DNA of 64,000 nt from Erythrophleum ivorense (lineage: Eukaryota > Streptophyta > Magnoliopsida > Fabales > Fabaceae): NCBI GenBank assembly GCA_026724425.1, contig JAIUCV010000003.1:50284477-50348476 (forward strand). The letters are read 5' to 3'. Both the position numbers and the translations under genes were made by a program. Positions 50,173 to 63,429 of the stretch are shown here, in pieces. The notes beneath the pieces were generated by a model, which was not told where the DNA came from, did no database searches, and saw only the letters and a program-made list of their open reading frames with translations. Numbering within the stretch: position 1 is the first letter of the stretch; every line of letters begins with the position of its first letter.

Positions 50173-52310
50173 TTATGGCTTTGGTAAAATCAATGGTATT
50201 AGGAATGGCGGATTCCCGTATAGTTTTTAAAGCTGTTTCTATGGATGAATAAAAAGGCAAGGAAGAAGCAAGAGCTGTCAAAAATTCAATAATGTATCCC
50301 TTATTACAAAAAAGAAGAATGCGTACTCAGATCCTTTATTAATTGGTGGCTCATAAATACTTCAATGCTACAGAAACCACATCACTAAGGAGAACGGTAC
50401 ATTTGTATATATGATAAGTTAATTCTCATGATTTTTTTAATATTTTAAAGAATTTATTATATGAATATTGAACTTATTTTATGTTTTTTATTTATAAAAT
50501 TAACAAATGTTAGTTAAATTAGTATTTAGTAAGTTTTGATTTTATTTCTTCACTTTTGATCTTTTTTTTTTGTTTTAGTTAAGTTGTATTTTGTGTTTTT
50601 TATTTATATTTTTATGTTGCTAAATTATTTAATCTTTGTTGGTAGACTATAAATATTAATTAGATAAATTTTATATTTTTGTAGGGTTACAATTATAAAA
50701 AAAACAAGTTTAGAAGCTTTGAAATACAAAGAACAAGTATTGAGATTTGTTGAAAAATAATCAAAAAGAAAAAGAAAAAGAAAGAAACAAAGAAGAAAAG
50801 GCAAAAAAATTGCGCTCAAAACTGCCGCTGAAGAAAATTCAGCGGCGCGGCGACAAAATTAAGCGCCACGGCTCATGGAGAAACAGAAGCTTACTTGGCC
50901 GTGGCGTAAAATTTCGCGCCATGGCCCTTTTGCTGAAAGAAATTCATCTGAGCCACAACGCAATTCGTGAAAAATACAAAACGCACAATTTTTAGCCGCG
51001 TTTTTTAGGGTTTTCAGCACTTTTCGAGAGAGGCCACCATTCTAAAGGTTTTGGATAGGAGAATGAAGGGTTTGGAGCTTCAAATGCTATGGAAGAAGCT
51101 TGGGTTTAAGGAAGATTCACCGATTAAATTCGTTTTTCTCTTCTTCCCTTGCTTTTCCTTGTATTTCTTTACCCATTAAGTTTATTCTTTGTTCTTGATG
51201 TTGCTATTTCTTGTAATTATGAGCTAAACTTGTTGATTTGGGATTATGATAAACTCTAACTTGTAATATGTTGCAATTATTCTCTTTATTTGCAATTAAT
51301 GGTATGATTTAATTACTTAATCCTTGTGCTTCATGCTTCTAAGTGTGTGGAAACCATTAGATGATTTGGATAGCCTAAATGAACTTGGAAAAGGAATTTT
51401 AAGACTTGACCATGGATTAGGTAGTATGAGTTTATGAAACTTACAATTGAGTGGATTGATTCACTTGTGGGATAGGAATATACCTACTGGCTTCACATAG
51501 TCATATTAGGACCCATTTTTGATTAATCCTCTAAATTAATTGCATAAGGAATTATGGATTAGTTAGGGGAATGCCTATATGTAATTCGGAAGATGCTTAT
51601 AGATAAATTAGAGTCCTAGGCTATTAATGACATTAAGAGCAAGATGAAGAGAGATAATTAGTTTATATGAAATATTAGAATGAGTCATAATCCCAAATCA
51701 TTTTGCTTTCCAATTTCATCTAGAATGGTGTCTCTCTTTTTTTTTTTTATGTCTTTAGTTTAATTTAATTTCATATCACCTTTTATTATTGGCTTGATTT
51801 AGATTAAGGTGCACAATTTTAATACTTAGCAATTATCTTAGTGACAAATTCTCGTGGAAACGATACTTTATTCATCACGTTATTACTATTGCGATATGTA
51901 TATTTGCATATACGCTTTCAAAAGAAAGCAACAATATAATCTAATCATTGAGTTTTATGGTACTCTTGCCAACCAAATCAAGATTATCTCACTCATTGAA
52001 AACGGAATAGAAGTTTATACGCGCATGATTCTTAAGGGACTCTTGCATTCACAAAATAAAATTAACCGCTGTGATCTAAAACCTGAGAATATACTTCTTT
52101 TTCCTTCTTCCCAAGATGGCATAGGATATCTAGAACTAAGGAAGAAATTATTGATGAAAAGTCTTGGACGTTTTGATTTAGCCAGGGCAATCCGTTATAC
52201 ATGTCTGCTGAATTAGTTAGATTATGTTAAATTGAAGCTACCTTAGATATGGTCCGATCCCTTGGATGCATAGTTATATGGAGGTGATCATTAGGTTGCT
52301 TGCTTTGTGG
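50173..52310 (+). pseudogene. MAPKKK-like protein kinase pseudogene, split by a solo LTR
   Basis: Fragments of the plant MAPKKK17/18/20-like kinase group, on both sides of an LTR. Left (50173-50411): a SRIVFKAVS segment from the glycine-rich-loop region, AVKNS (beta-3 lysine region), and QCYRNHITKENGTFVY just before the LTR. Right (51909-52310): the reading continues into YTRMILKGLLHSQNKI, the catalytic loop NRCDLKPENILLFPS (Asp kept), a damaged activation segment, PLYMSAELV and SLGCIVI. The DFG region is replaced by RKKLLMKSLGRFDLA-like sequence. There are stops in several places (for example after SMDE near 50250 and after the YMSAE block). No working kinase is possible. Confidence 0.75.
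50412..51908 (+). mobile_element. Solo LTR, family B (1.5 kb), inside the kinase pseudogene
   Basis: Starts TGATAAGTTAATTCTC and ends in a segment typical of some plant Ty3/gypsy LTR 3' ends (TTCTCGTGGAAACGATAC then ATGTATATTTGCA, ending in CA at 51908). Flanks are TATAT/TATAC-like (about 50406-50411 and 51909-51913), compatible with a five-base duplication with one mismatch, although the TA-rich context leaves a one-base ambiguity. Interruption of the kinase reading at this exact place supports the borders. Internal GC-rich words at 50825-50960 (GCGGCGCGGCG, GCGCCACGG, CGCGCCATGG) stand out from the AT-rich surroundings. Confidence 0.72.
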
Positions 52311-53348
52311 AAACTTCCAACTTCAAAGGCTATATGTATAAGCTTGCAATCCAAAAGTAAGCACTAGGGGATACCAAATAAACTAAGTTATGAGTGTAAA
52401 GATTTTTTTTGAGAAACGGATTCAAGATGAAAGTGAACCGCTGACATGTTTCTCTGTCATCTGTTTATTCATTTTCATTATTTATTTAGTTAAACAAATT
52501 CATCTTATACTTTTGAGATCATGTCTGTCAAACTTTTAATTAAATCTGCAGCTTGATTTTTGGTGTTGTTCAGTTTTTATATTATCCTTATTCTTCTATA
52601 ATCGGACAAGACATTATTATGTGGTGGTAAAATTATTAATCTTGTATGTTGTTCGTAAGACATTATTATTATTATTTCTAATAAAATTTTTATTACATTT
52701 ATTGTTTTTAGGTTGGATAGGACATTTTCTTGAATTTTGTGAAATTAATTAATTATATAGTCTAAAAAAGTTGGTGGAGATCATTACTTACTCTTTGTTT
52801 TGATAATTCCCTTTATACATAAACCAGTTGGCTCATTGGGGAGTTGTGCAAATAACTTTGATCCTTGGAGTGAGAAAAGGTTTAAAACTCTAGCCTATAT
52901 GAAAGTTCTTCAATACATTAAAAAAAAAAAAAAAAAGCTCTTCAATATTCATTTGTGGCTTCATATCTCTCCTAACTTGTTAAGCTAATTGCCTAGTAGC
53001 ATAGGCATATCAAGGCCTTCAAGCAAAGCTCCAATAAATTAGGATAACGACCAATTACTTCATCTTCATTCTTTCACGCTTACTCTTAGTGAGCAGCTAT
53101 TAATAAAATTGCAAAACGCGAATAAAGAAATAAAATCAAGAATAGTTGGGGGGGGCTGTCCTTGGAACAACCAATTTAGGCCCAGACCAACTTTATTGTA
53201 TATATATAAGTTTGCAAATGCATAAAAACAAAGTCAAGTCATAGATGAAGCACTGAAAAAGTAGCAATGTAAGTCTAGTTCTATTGAGACTTTCACTGTA
53301 AAATTTAGGGTAACACATGCAGCTAAGTCTAAAATTAAAAGAGGCCAG
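52311..53348. other. Noncoding DNA after the kinase pseudogene
   Basis: No coding sequence recognised. Includes an A16 run near 52920-52936 and a G7 run near 53149-53156. Confidence 0.5.
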
Positions 53349-53640
53349 TGATAAGTCCCTAATTGATTATATTTTTTTATTATTTTAAAAAATTTATTCT
53401 ATGAATACAGAATTTATCTTATATTTTTAGTATATAAAATTAATAAATATTAGTTAAAGTAATATTTAGTAAATTTTGATTTTATTTCTTTAGTTTTGAT
53501 TTCCTTTTTTGTCCTAGTTAAATTGTGTTTTGTGTTTTTATTTATATTTATATTTTTAAGTTGTTAAATTATTTAATCTTGATTAATAGATTATAAATAA
53601 TAATTACTCAATATAAGACTTTAATATTTTATATTATCTA
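53349..53640 (+). mobile_element. 5' fragment of LTR family B
   Basis: Begins TGATAAGTCCCTAATTGAT and matches the first approximately 270 bases of the LTR at 50412 (shared words such as AGTAAGTTTTGATTTTATTTC and TGTTAAATTATTTAATCTT with small changes). Similarity then stops. Direct orientation, about 2.9 kb from the complete copy. It is either a truncated insertion or a piece left by recombination. Confidence 0.7.
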
Positions 53641-54550
53641 GGTTGGATGTTAGGTACACTACATGGTATTTCACTCAATCTTCTCTCAATCAAAACATTT
53701 TGCAGGTAGTCTTTTGCAAAGTCGCCAATCACCGGTTCTATAGGCACCCAAGTAAAATAAGAAATCCTTCATTAAAAATTAGTTGTTGAGATTAAAAAAC
53801 CGCCTTATTTATCCCATTAAAAAACTTATACTATTTAATATAAGACTTTAATATTTTATACTATCTTAAACTTCATCAGGAAATTGTTGCTTACACAATC
53901 AAACGTTTCCGCCGCCACAGGACTATTATGTATTGTCATATTTTATTCAATTGATTTTATCCGAGATTCTTTAGGCGAAGTTAGTTAGAGACAGCCACAT
54001 AAGCTTCTTTGCGCATTCCTAGTTTCATAATCTCTGGAACTTCAGAAAGCAATAACGAGTTTATGCAAACAGAAGTACAGAGAAGCATCTTCGTAATTTC
54101 TTATTCAAGCAATTATATCGTCGTTTAGATAACTTCCCGTCAAATTAGCAGGGCTCTTCCCATCGGGGAGCATGTCCAAAATCTAAACACAATCTCAAAC
54201 CCGAGAACTAGAAGACTACCGCTGGGCCTCCACGGAGAAGAGTAGGTTATATCATACAATAAAATCCAGAACAAAAAAACAGAAGTGAAGTTCCTTAGGG
54301 GTTAGTTATGAAATCTCCAACATAAGATTTCTGGGGAGATGTTTTCGTGTGCGTTCGAATAGGATTAGAATCTATCATTCATGCATGCCGCCACATGGAT
54401 ATTTTCAAGTCAATTATGCTCAACTACGTAGAATCATCGAAACAACCTTATCATAACCAATCAAAAACGTAGTTACAGAAAACCGTATATTGACAGTTCG
54501 TTTCTGTTCTTCTTTCTTTTTTTTTTGGTTGAAAATGAATAACTAATACA
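53641..54550. other. 3' flank of the TBL gene
   Basis: Contains the presumed 3' UTR of the minus-strand TBL gene (next to 54550) and unassigned DNA. No other gene seen. Confidence 0.5.
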
Positions 54551-57500
54551 TCAACTTCTACCCTTGATATTGTTTAGACGCTCTATAACCAAGTCATTCC
54601 AGGTATCTGTAATTCCTGGTAAGCACCAGTGCATGCAGTCATCGTGTTTCTTTCCACCCGCTGTAGAAGGGTGGGCATCAGCTCTGAACTCACTCAATTG
54701 AGTGATGTCCAAAATATTGAAACCAGATCCCTTGAGGGCGTTAAAGAGGTGTTCATTGACCAGTCGAACCTCCACATTTGTTCCATTGTTCTTCACTAAA
54801 AAGAGTTCTTCCACCTGAAAGAGAAACAAAACTTGTGATATTAGTTTATTGGCTAGTATAGGGAAAAGCAGATGAGTACACAAGGCAATTGCTATGCGAA
54901 GAGGAAAATCCAATCATGCTTTCGGGAAGAATTACAAACGTTATGCATTGGATGCAAACTAATGTTCAGTGAACTAACAACAAAATAATACCCACCTGCG
55001 CTGTTGATAAAGGTTGATGCCTCTGACAAGAACCACCTTGATCCCAGTCACCCCCTTCGAAATGTCTGGGTGATTGTGTACGGAAAAAATTTATTGCACC
55101 AGATTGTGTTCTTTCCTCAATATATGGGATCTGTAAAGAAAACCACTACATCTATCATATCAAATAACCAGACCTATCACATAGCTATTTAAACTAGTTA
55201 TAATATCACAGTAGCTCTAATTTAGTCCATGCATCAGATCATCACACTAAATTTATACTGAGTGTCTCAAACATCATCAATTCCAAGAGGAAAAATTGAT
55301 TAGCCTAGATGTTCACACTTCTTGGAAAATACATGTTATAGATTTTGAGGCTAGAGATAGTTTCGAAACAGTACGTTACCATTGAAAAGAAAAAAAGGCA
55401 TAATCACCAATCTACGTTCTCAAGGGACAAATTCCTTTACTTCCCGACAGAAATTTTCCTAAGTTTTATTTCCAGCAGGAGGTAGGTATTTTATAAATCT
55501 ATGCATAACATATAGCTAGGACATCAATTCATTTTTGAGACCTTCAACAGAAACCATCTTACAGCACGTAGACTAATTATGCACAATATCCCTCACCCCA
55601 AAATGCTAAAAAAGAAATTGATTTCAAACCTCTTGATCAACATTGCATATAAGTTGAGTCTTCTGACCATTAGAGAGGAAGAGAAAGCAATACTATACCA
55701 TGTGCTCCAAAACCATATCCAGGCCTTGATCAGGAGGTAATGGAGGGATTATTGGCTGACCATTCTTGAAGAAAAGCATGGGTGACTTCATAGGATCAAA
55801 TTTTGAACGGGCCCACCACCTGTTTATGCAATACCAATATAAAATCATCTCATGCATGATGATAGAGTGCAAGCAGTGAAAGATATCAACAGCATTGGTT
55901 AAACCAGATCATAAAACACAATTGTGTTACATACAACTTTAGCCAAGTGAACCTTCAAGAAAATTAAAAATTCAAGGCAATGCAACCACAAGACAAATGC
56001 ACAAAATCCTCAGACTTGAGAGATGGGTACTTGGTCCTACCAGTGACTTGTTGATGCAAAATGAAGAATACATTCATTGGAGTTTCAAATTCAGAATTAG
56101 GGTTTTTGTTTCAATTAGATTTTTCAATTTTGTTAGTTAGACATTTAAATCCTTTGTTTTGATAAAAATATTCCTGTTCTTGTTTCCAATTTCCTATTTC
56201 AGTTTGTCTCCGGTTTTGTTCTTTCTTAAAAATCAGTCAATGTTTCTTGAGGATCACTCTGTTTTTGTATTATTTTGGCTCTCTGGTTCTACATCAATCA
56301 AAATATCAGAGCATAAATTTCATCTGTTCTTCGTGCCCGAAATTTCACAACCTCAGAACCCTTGAGATTTTCAATGACCAAGCACACCATTAAACTGGAT
56401 AGCAAAGCAACAGCATCAGATAACTATTTGAAAATGTCATGTATATAACAAAATTTTTCTAAAATGTTTCTTACAAATCGGATATTTCATTATTCATATC
56501 AAATTTTGATTTAAGTGATTATTAATAGGTTAGAGTCTCTACAGCTTAATATATTTACTATATGATGAGAAGATCAAATGGGAAAAAGAAAAAAAAAATT
56601 TAATGGTTTGTATCAATTTGTTTCCTGCATCTTGTTTAACAATGTTACGAGTAAAATTCTTACTTTCTGTCATTAATTTAATGATTTTTGTTTCCCTCAA
56701 ACTTCGATAAATTAGGATAGATTATCCCATTAACACCTAAGAGCTTGCTGAATACTTTAAATTCATCAATTCATATGTCAAGATTCTTCACTGTTTTTTT
56801 CTCCAAAATTTCAGTTTTTTAAAAGGACCTGTGTATTAATCGGGATGGTATGAAATTGAACTACATCCATAGACTTTGTTGTATGACCAGATACAGTAGA
56901 ATATTTGATTCCACCTTCGAACATTAAAATTAAGCTAGCAGAACACCATGAATAATGTGAGCAAAAATTTCAGAAAGAAGTCATAATTGACCCTGTTAGG
57001 GGAGATGAAATAATAGAATCCACAGATGTTCCCTCAGAGCTGGATTAAGACAATAATGTTATAATGGTAGATTCTGATGTTGATGATGAACAGGTTGAGA
57101 CTTGGGAAGAGAAGACAGAACTTGAGAAAGAAACAAGAAAAAGCTAATGTTTAAAGCAAGCAAGCTGCTGTTAAAGTTGAATGTGAATTTACTTCAAATT
57201 GAAGAGGATAGCAATACTGATTCTAAGAGTGAAAAGGTCAACACCATTAATGTTGATATGTAACCTATGGAGGAGAGGACAAGTTAACTTTTGACTTTGC
57301 TGCCCATTGATGCATCTTCCTCCGCCCCAACCATCACCTCAATTCTCTTTATCCTTGTTCTTGCTGCCTGTTGTCTTTTGCTGTTACTTTTCTAATTCAT
57401 AATGCTCTAGCAAGGGGAGAATAATGCAGCATGAATTAATTAATGATGTGATTGTAAATGGGATTTCTAATTTTTTTTTGGCAAAGATAATTTATGATTT

Positions 57501-60118
57501 CTTTATTAATAATTTATGATTTTAAATTTGTTGCTTGGGTCATGGAGTATCTTGTGATAGGATTAGTGTCCTATTTCTTGTTTTGAAATAGAACTTCTAG
57601 AATCATAAGTTTAAATTGCTTGGTTCTTGAGTTTAGGCTTATTTTCCTAGTTATAGAAGGGTTGTTAGTTTCAATTGCCAATATAAAAGCATAATAGCTA
57701 ACTTAGGATAACAACTTTTATCAGTGGATTATAGTAAGAATATGTTGAGAGTTTTCCTTGGTTTTGATCTTATTCTACATCACCTATATTTAAGAATATT
57801 CAATTTTTAATTTCAACAACTAGAATAAAAAGCTGCTAGATTACATCACAAATTGACAGAATACATACAAGATAAAAAAATTACCAGTGCCCAGTGTTGA
57901 AAATTAGAATATTGTGGAAACGTGGAGCTTGTACCCATGTGTTTTCTGGAACATCAACATCAACTCTAAAACCATCTTTGAATCCAAGAGTTTCTAAGAC
58001 ACCGCCACTGGAATTAGCTGACCATCTGCATGAAACAAGGAAACAACAGTCTTTAATTATGAGCAACCCAAAATAGTATATAAAGGAAGAAACCTATTAT
58101 ATCCAGGAAAAGTAAAGTCATGAATCTACAGCATATGTAGTAAACTGAAGAAAAGCAAAAATTTGTAAAAAAGTCAGCACAATTTACGGACTCAAGCAAG
58201 TCAAGCAAAAAGAATTCAATAGGACATGACTACAGAGTACTAACAAATAGAGGCCATAAAAATTCAGAACCACCAACAATAAAGGAACACAAGGTATCAA
58301 GCAGAATTAAGCATAAAACATTGTATTCTCTTCTCATTTAACTTCAAGAATTTCCCAGAAGTATAGACAGGACAAACCTACCCATTTCACACAACAGACC
58401 AAGATACAAAGGTTCTTTTCCACTATAGCAATCATAAAGCATTTTTCCAGGGTATGGTGGTCCTACTAAACAAAATCAACCTCTTAATATTATTTTGTAA
58501 TGTGAGGCCATATAAACAGTAACATAAATATTTTTCTCCAAAATTACAGGTATTAACCCTCTTGATCAAATTCCTGAAGGAATTATAACCAGTTAAATAA
58601 TTAAGTAGAAGTTCTTGGTCAAAATGAATAATATCTATACAAGAACTGTCACGACAAATCAGTGGCTCGCATGCTGCTTCTATTACAACCTTTTGAGACC
58701 AAAGTCACTGATTAATAATAATACACATAATGACAAATATCTATAGAAGGGCTGTCAAAACAAATTAGAGGCTTGCATGCAGCTTCTATTACAACCTTTT
58801 GAGACCACAGGCACTTATTAATATTAATACACATAATGACAAATATCTACAGAAGGTAAGTAATTAATATCTATAAAAAGGGTGTCTCCACAAATCAGTG
58901 GGTCGCCTGCGTCTTCTATTACAACCTTGACCACAAAAACTTATTAATAATAATACACATACAAGAAATAGACTGAACAAGAAAAGACATGATGCAATAA
59001 GACCGCAATGAATACTCTCATTCTTAAATCCATTTAATCCATACACCGTTACAAACTCTAAAAGATGCTTTAGTACCTAATAGCAAATACCCTCGATCAT
59101 AACAAAATCAGAAATAGTTGGCATTCAAATTCTACCAGCATGGCAGGAAGCCCAGAAAACTTAACCAAGGCTGAAATTTTTCCCGCATGCAACCTCACAT
59201 AAAGCAGCCTTACCTACATGAATGTTTCCCTTATTAAAGTTCCGGGAGACATGGAGGAGGAGAGAGGAAGGAAAAAGTGTGGAGAATGAATACTGCTTTC
59301 AGGGCATGCATGCGTCACAAAGGCAGCAGAAATAGGAGGAAGGGATCATAAGTGATGCCAACATAACAAAAACAGCTTACCTACCATAACGAGCCAAAAG
59401 ATTTGTACGATGATATGCAATGGTCAGATTGTATTGGAGAAATGTGAATACGTGGTCAGCACCAGCTGGTCGCCACTTCTTCACTTCATTGGAGACACTC
59501 TTCAGAGTGCAGAAAAGAGAGACAAACATATTCCTATTTAAAGAATCCCCAACAAAACCTGCACTGTTAAATGCACATGAAATATGCCAAAAAAAAAAGC
59601 ACAGATATTGGTATAATTATAAACAAAAGAATAACCGGGTAACCATGTGTTCTTAAGTAACCAAAAATAAACAAATTCCTGTAATAGAAACAGAGAGATA
59701 GAATACCAATGCTTGTGTCTCTGTTACTCTGAAAAAACTCAATGGGGTCGAACTGCGGGAGATCACAATGCTTAGGCTTCCACCGCCACTTGACGAGTTC
59801 TCTGGCGTTCGATTTGTTGCTGGAAATGCAATTCCAGCCCTTGAATATCTCCTTGCACGTATGGTCGTACCTCGTAGTTCTCGCATTCGGGTCGTAGATC
59901 CACGTTCCATCCGAATAGTCGCACGACCCAGCCGGGACATTGTGCTGGGACCGCTCACGTTGACCGATTACGAAGGGATGAAGGGACCTTGAAGCTGAAG
60001 GAATGGAGGCCTTTCTGAACTGAGAGACAACGAGCAAGATGGAAGTGAAGCAGAGAAGAGAGAGAAACGGTAAGAGAGGAAGTGTCTTTGTGTCGTGGTT
60101 CAGGTCTCTTGCTGCCAT
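54551..60118 (-). CDS. Trichome birefringence-like protein (TBL12/TBL13 type), six exons
   Basis: Exons on the minus strand: 60118-59707, 59558-59381, 58025-57885, 55819-55699, 55130-54996 and 54814-54551. All have GT/AG borders and consistent phase, totalling 1251 bases or 416 residues with no internal stop. The product is a type II Golgi membrane protein of the DUF231/TBL family, which O-acetylates cell-wall polysaccharides. N-terminal cytosolic stretch with a membrane segment at about residues 14-33 (LLPFLSLLCFTSILLVV). TBL domain begins at about 65 (CDYSDGTWIYDP, DHTCKEIFKGWNC, WRWKPKHCDLPQFDP). Catalytic GDS motif FVGDSLNRNM spans the exon 1-2 junction region. HNILIFNTGHW closes exon 3, GGDWDQGGSC is in exon 5, and the second catalytic motif DCMHWCLPG with D-x-x-H is near the C-terminus. 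Start chosen at the first ATG before the membrane anchor. It looks functional; the polysaccharide acted on is not evident from sequence. Confidence 0.92.
56040..57830 (+). mobile_element. Possible non-autonomous LTR element relic in TBL intron 3
   Basis: The third TBL intron (55820-57884) is much enlarged. It holds ATATCAGAGC at 56303-56312, resembling the initiator-Met tRNA primer-binding site of plant LTR elements. GGTTCTACATCA just before it is partly echoed by TTATTCTACATCA near 57771-57783, as expected for two LTR ends. Between them is a decayed coding-like stretch at 56960-57420 with an acidic part (VDSDVDDEQVETWEEK) and a hydrophobic segment (TSILFILVLAACCLLLLLF). Full LTR pairing was not demonstrated. 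Confidence 0.35.
58630..58970. repeat. Three-unit minisatellite in TBL intron 2
   Basis: Three imperfect tandem copies of a roughly 110-base unit (about 58630-58735, 58736-58850, 58865-58970). Each has AATATCTATA, a GTC-ACAAATCAGTGG-like segment, GCTTCTATTACAACCTT, and then CTTATTAATAATAATACACATA. Confidence 0.85.
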
Positions 60119-63100
60119 GGCACCTCCGAGTCTCCGTCTGGGAGGCCCGTGAGCATTGTTGGCCTATATCAGATTGCCGAATGGACAAAAGAGTAGAAAT
60201 AAATAAAATAAAATAAAAAGGAAAAGAGAAGTGACATTTTTTTGTCATTTTAAAGATACACTTTATTTTAATTTAACTTTCAAAAATTAAATATCTTATT
60301 TTAAATCTCTATCTCTAAAGATAATTAGTAAAATAGGTGTTGTGACTTAATAAAATAAATTATATAATTATAAAATGCCTTTGCCACCATCAAAATGTCA
60401 TGTTTTATATCTTTCGAGAATTTGAAGGCAAAGTTTAAAAGAATATTTATGTAACATTTTAATAGCCACATCACTTATTTTGTAAAGCAACATCAAATGT
60501 CCTGTTAATGATATATTTATAGGCTTAACACAAGCATCAACGGAAATAATCTTTGATCCACTCCAATTAAAAGCTTAGTCTTTAAAGAATTAAATTAAAA
60601 TAAAACATATTTTTGAAAATTTGAAAAATCAATTCACTCGAAATGAAAAAAAAAAAAGGCACTTTTGTATCTTACTTCTTGATGGGAGACTGGGTTGGAA
60701 GTGATGAGGGAGAGATGCGTTGAGTATCCTAACGATTAATTAAATGCTTATAAACCAATGAAGTGTGATGGGTTATGGTCAGATGGATCCAATGCTAAGA
60801 CAGTCCACACCATAACTTTTTAACCACCTACAAATTGGTGTGTTTGAGATAATATGAGTTTCTTATCATTTTTATTTTATTTTATTTTCATTCTTTTCAC
60901 TTGTTTTGTTCACAATAATTAAAATGTTAAAAATTTTATCTTTCAAACGAAACTCACCCTGTTAAGGATGTCAAATAACTAACCTAACGAACCCCTCAAA
61001 GGCCATGTCAAAGGAAGGCTATGTAAGGTCAAAAATGTTGGGCCAGCCCTAGGCTAAGGGCACGCGATGCATTTTTTTTTTAATGTGAAAATTTAAAACT
61101 AGGCTACAGTCCCTCTACTCCCAATGTTCTCTAAATGCGATTTTGTCTTCTTTCTTTTTTTGGTTGTGTCATGTGATGTGGGCTAGGTTATTGAGTTGGA
61201 CTTGTATTTAAAAATATAAAAGGAAGAAAGAAAACGTAGACAAGCCTACTTAGGAAAAAAAAAGATTGGAGGAGCATTAAAAAAATAAGAACCTGTTTGG
61301 GTTGGCCTGTCCCCACTTGTCCCAACCCCAAAGGCTATAATGGGATAGGCTGCAAGCTTTGGTACAAAATGGGCAATTCGAACATTGGCCCACTCCACCC
61401 ATTTTCATGACTGGGCTAAGCCAAGCCTATTTTAATAGTGTTATGATTAATAACATTATAACATGTAAACTCATTTGGTATGTAAAAAGTAAAAAAAAAA
61501 AAAGTATAATTGTAAAAAAAATTTATTAAAAAAATGATTTTAAAGATAAAAATTATTTTTATATTCCTACTTTAAAAAAGTAATAATGCAGTGAGATATT
61601 ATTGAATAATAATTATAAAAGTATAATAAATATTACATAAAAATTATGTAAAAAAATTATATTTACATAGAGATTACCAAACATGACCTATTCCCAATCG
61701 AGCCCTTGAATTTTCCTATCAAAAATATGCTCTTCTTCCTTCCTGAAAGCTTTGTAACAAATAATCAATTCAACTTGGCAAAAACATCTGACAAGATTAA
61801 ATCAAAATAAATATCTAAAACATTTTAATCAAAATATATATAATATAATGTGAAGAAAAAAGAACGAAAAGAAGAGGGAACCATAATTTATAAAAGATAT
61901 TGTTAGATAATTTTGTGAGTGATGATTTTTATTTTTGATACAAAGGAGATATAAGATTTTGGGAGTTAAGAGTGGAAAAAATGGACAAGTAAGAGCCATG
62001 GATCAAACCCAAATGTATTAAGGCATCACAAGCAACACTTATGTTTACTAAAGATGTAACTCGAGTCAAGACACAAGTAAGCGAATTTTTGTCTAAAAAA
62101 TAATAATTTTTTTGCCTATGCTTCAAAGGAATAATGTTTTCTTTGAAGAGGAAAAAAAAAGGATTCTAATACCATTTAAAATTAACTCTATATCTTAACA
62201 AAATTTGTAACTTGTTTATCCTAATACAATATCATAAGATAGCTTAAATTTTATTTCATTTTATTTCAATTATATGTGAGCAGACAGCCTAATGACTAAA
62301 TTATATTGAACACCCCTGAAGTTTAAAGTTATTACAAATTTAATGGTATTTAATAGTTTAATTAGTTCTAGAAGCTGTTCATTACTAGACATTAAATAAT
62401 CTCTTCATGACAGCTTTTTAACCTGTTAGATAGCTTTAATGAGGCAAGGCACACCACAATGAAAGATGGATTTATTCCTAAATGAACAAATGACATTCAG
62501 TATCCATTTTTCTCCCAGCTAATCTCCCATGCCCAACCGTCTCTAGTCCTGCAAATTCTATGTAGCAACAACCCAATGCAACATGAAGGATTTCATTCTC
62601 TTTTCAATAGCATCTTATAAAATTTGAAAAGATAAGGAGTAAATCTAATATACATTCTTACTTCTTTGTGTCATTCTCTCTTCTACTGCATATAATACAG
62701 TACTATAAAGAATCTAGGAACAAATATGTAAGGCAATTCTAATAATTTAAAATCACGAATTTCTTACAAAATCAAATCATCTAGTAATTTCTTTCTATTT
62801 ATACTTCTACATATACACTCGCAGCTCATGAAATTCAATTAGACAAGCACAAAATTTTAGTATGTAAATTAAATGGAAGAGATTTCTTAGATGTAAAATC
62901 ATAACTACCTTCAGCCCTTAGTTGTAAAAATTTGAACTCCAAAGTCCAAAATACAAAAAACCTATGGTTCCCAGCACCTGAAATGCAATAGCGAAGGAGA
63001 AGAGAAAACTCTTCAGCTGTATTGTTAGAGATGAGAGAGGGTGTGTTCCCTCTGCAATGGCAAAAAGAGTTCGTATGTCAACACTTCAGACCAAATGGGA

Positions 63101-63429
63101 GTCATTGTTGACATTGTTGGTGCTGAGTTTGCGATTGATTTAAGCTGCTGGTATATTATTCTTGAAGGAGATGTGAAGAAAGGTTTTAAACCTTCTCGTG
63201 GTAGTCTTCCTAATCTCTCTCTCTTCGATGTTGTGTACTTCTGTGGAATAACTTCGAAACAAAATGCCAAAACTTTAGAAGACTCTCTCCCTATTGGGTG
63301 CCATGGATAGTTTAGATTCTTTCATGTGACTTAAAGAAAAAGCAACATAATAGATGGGGTCTAGTAAGATCCACCTGTATAGGTTTCACACTCATTGTAT
63401 TACCTTTTCTTTAATATAAAGGATTTTTG
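60119..63429. other. TBL upstream region and unassigned intergenic DNA
   Basis: The first few hundred bases contain the TBL promoter and 5' UTR (minus strand); a GATATAGG-like box lies near 60163-60170. A C/G-richer patch at 60990-61430 with repeated GGGCTAAG/GCCCA words looks like an unclassified repeat. Open frames at 63025-63310 on both strands overlap each other and match no family I recognise. Confidence 0.45.

Noticed and set aside
59653..60248. Extra open frames overlapping TBL exon 1 on both strands
   Set aside because: They are out-of-frame shadows of exon 1, which has the matching TBL motifs and correct splice phase.
63025..63310. Overlapping open frames on both strands (81 and 89 codons)
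   Set aside because: Composition is gene-like, but I could match neither to a family and cannot choose a strand; not called as a gene.
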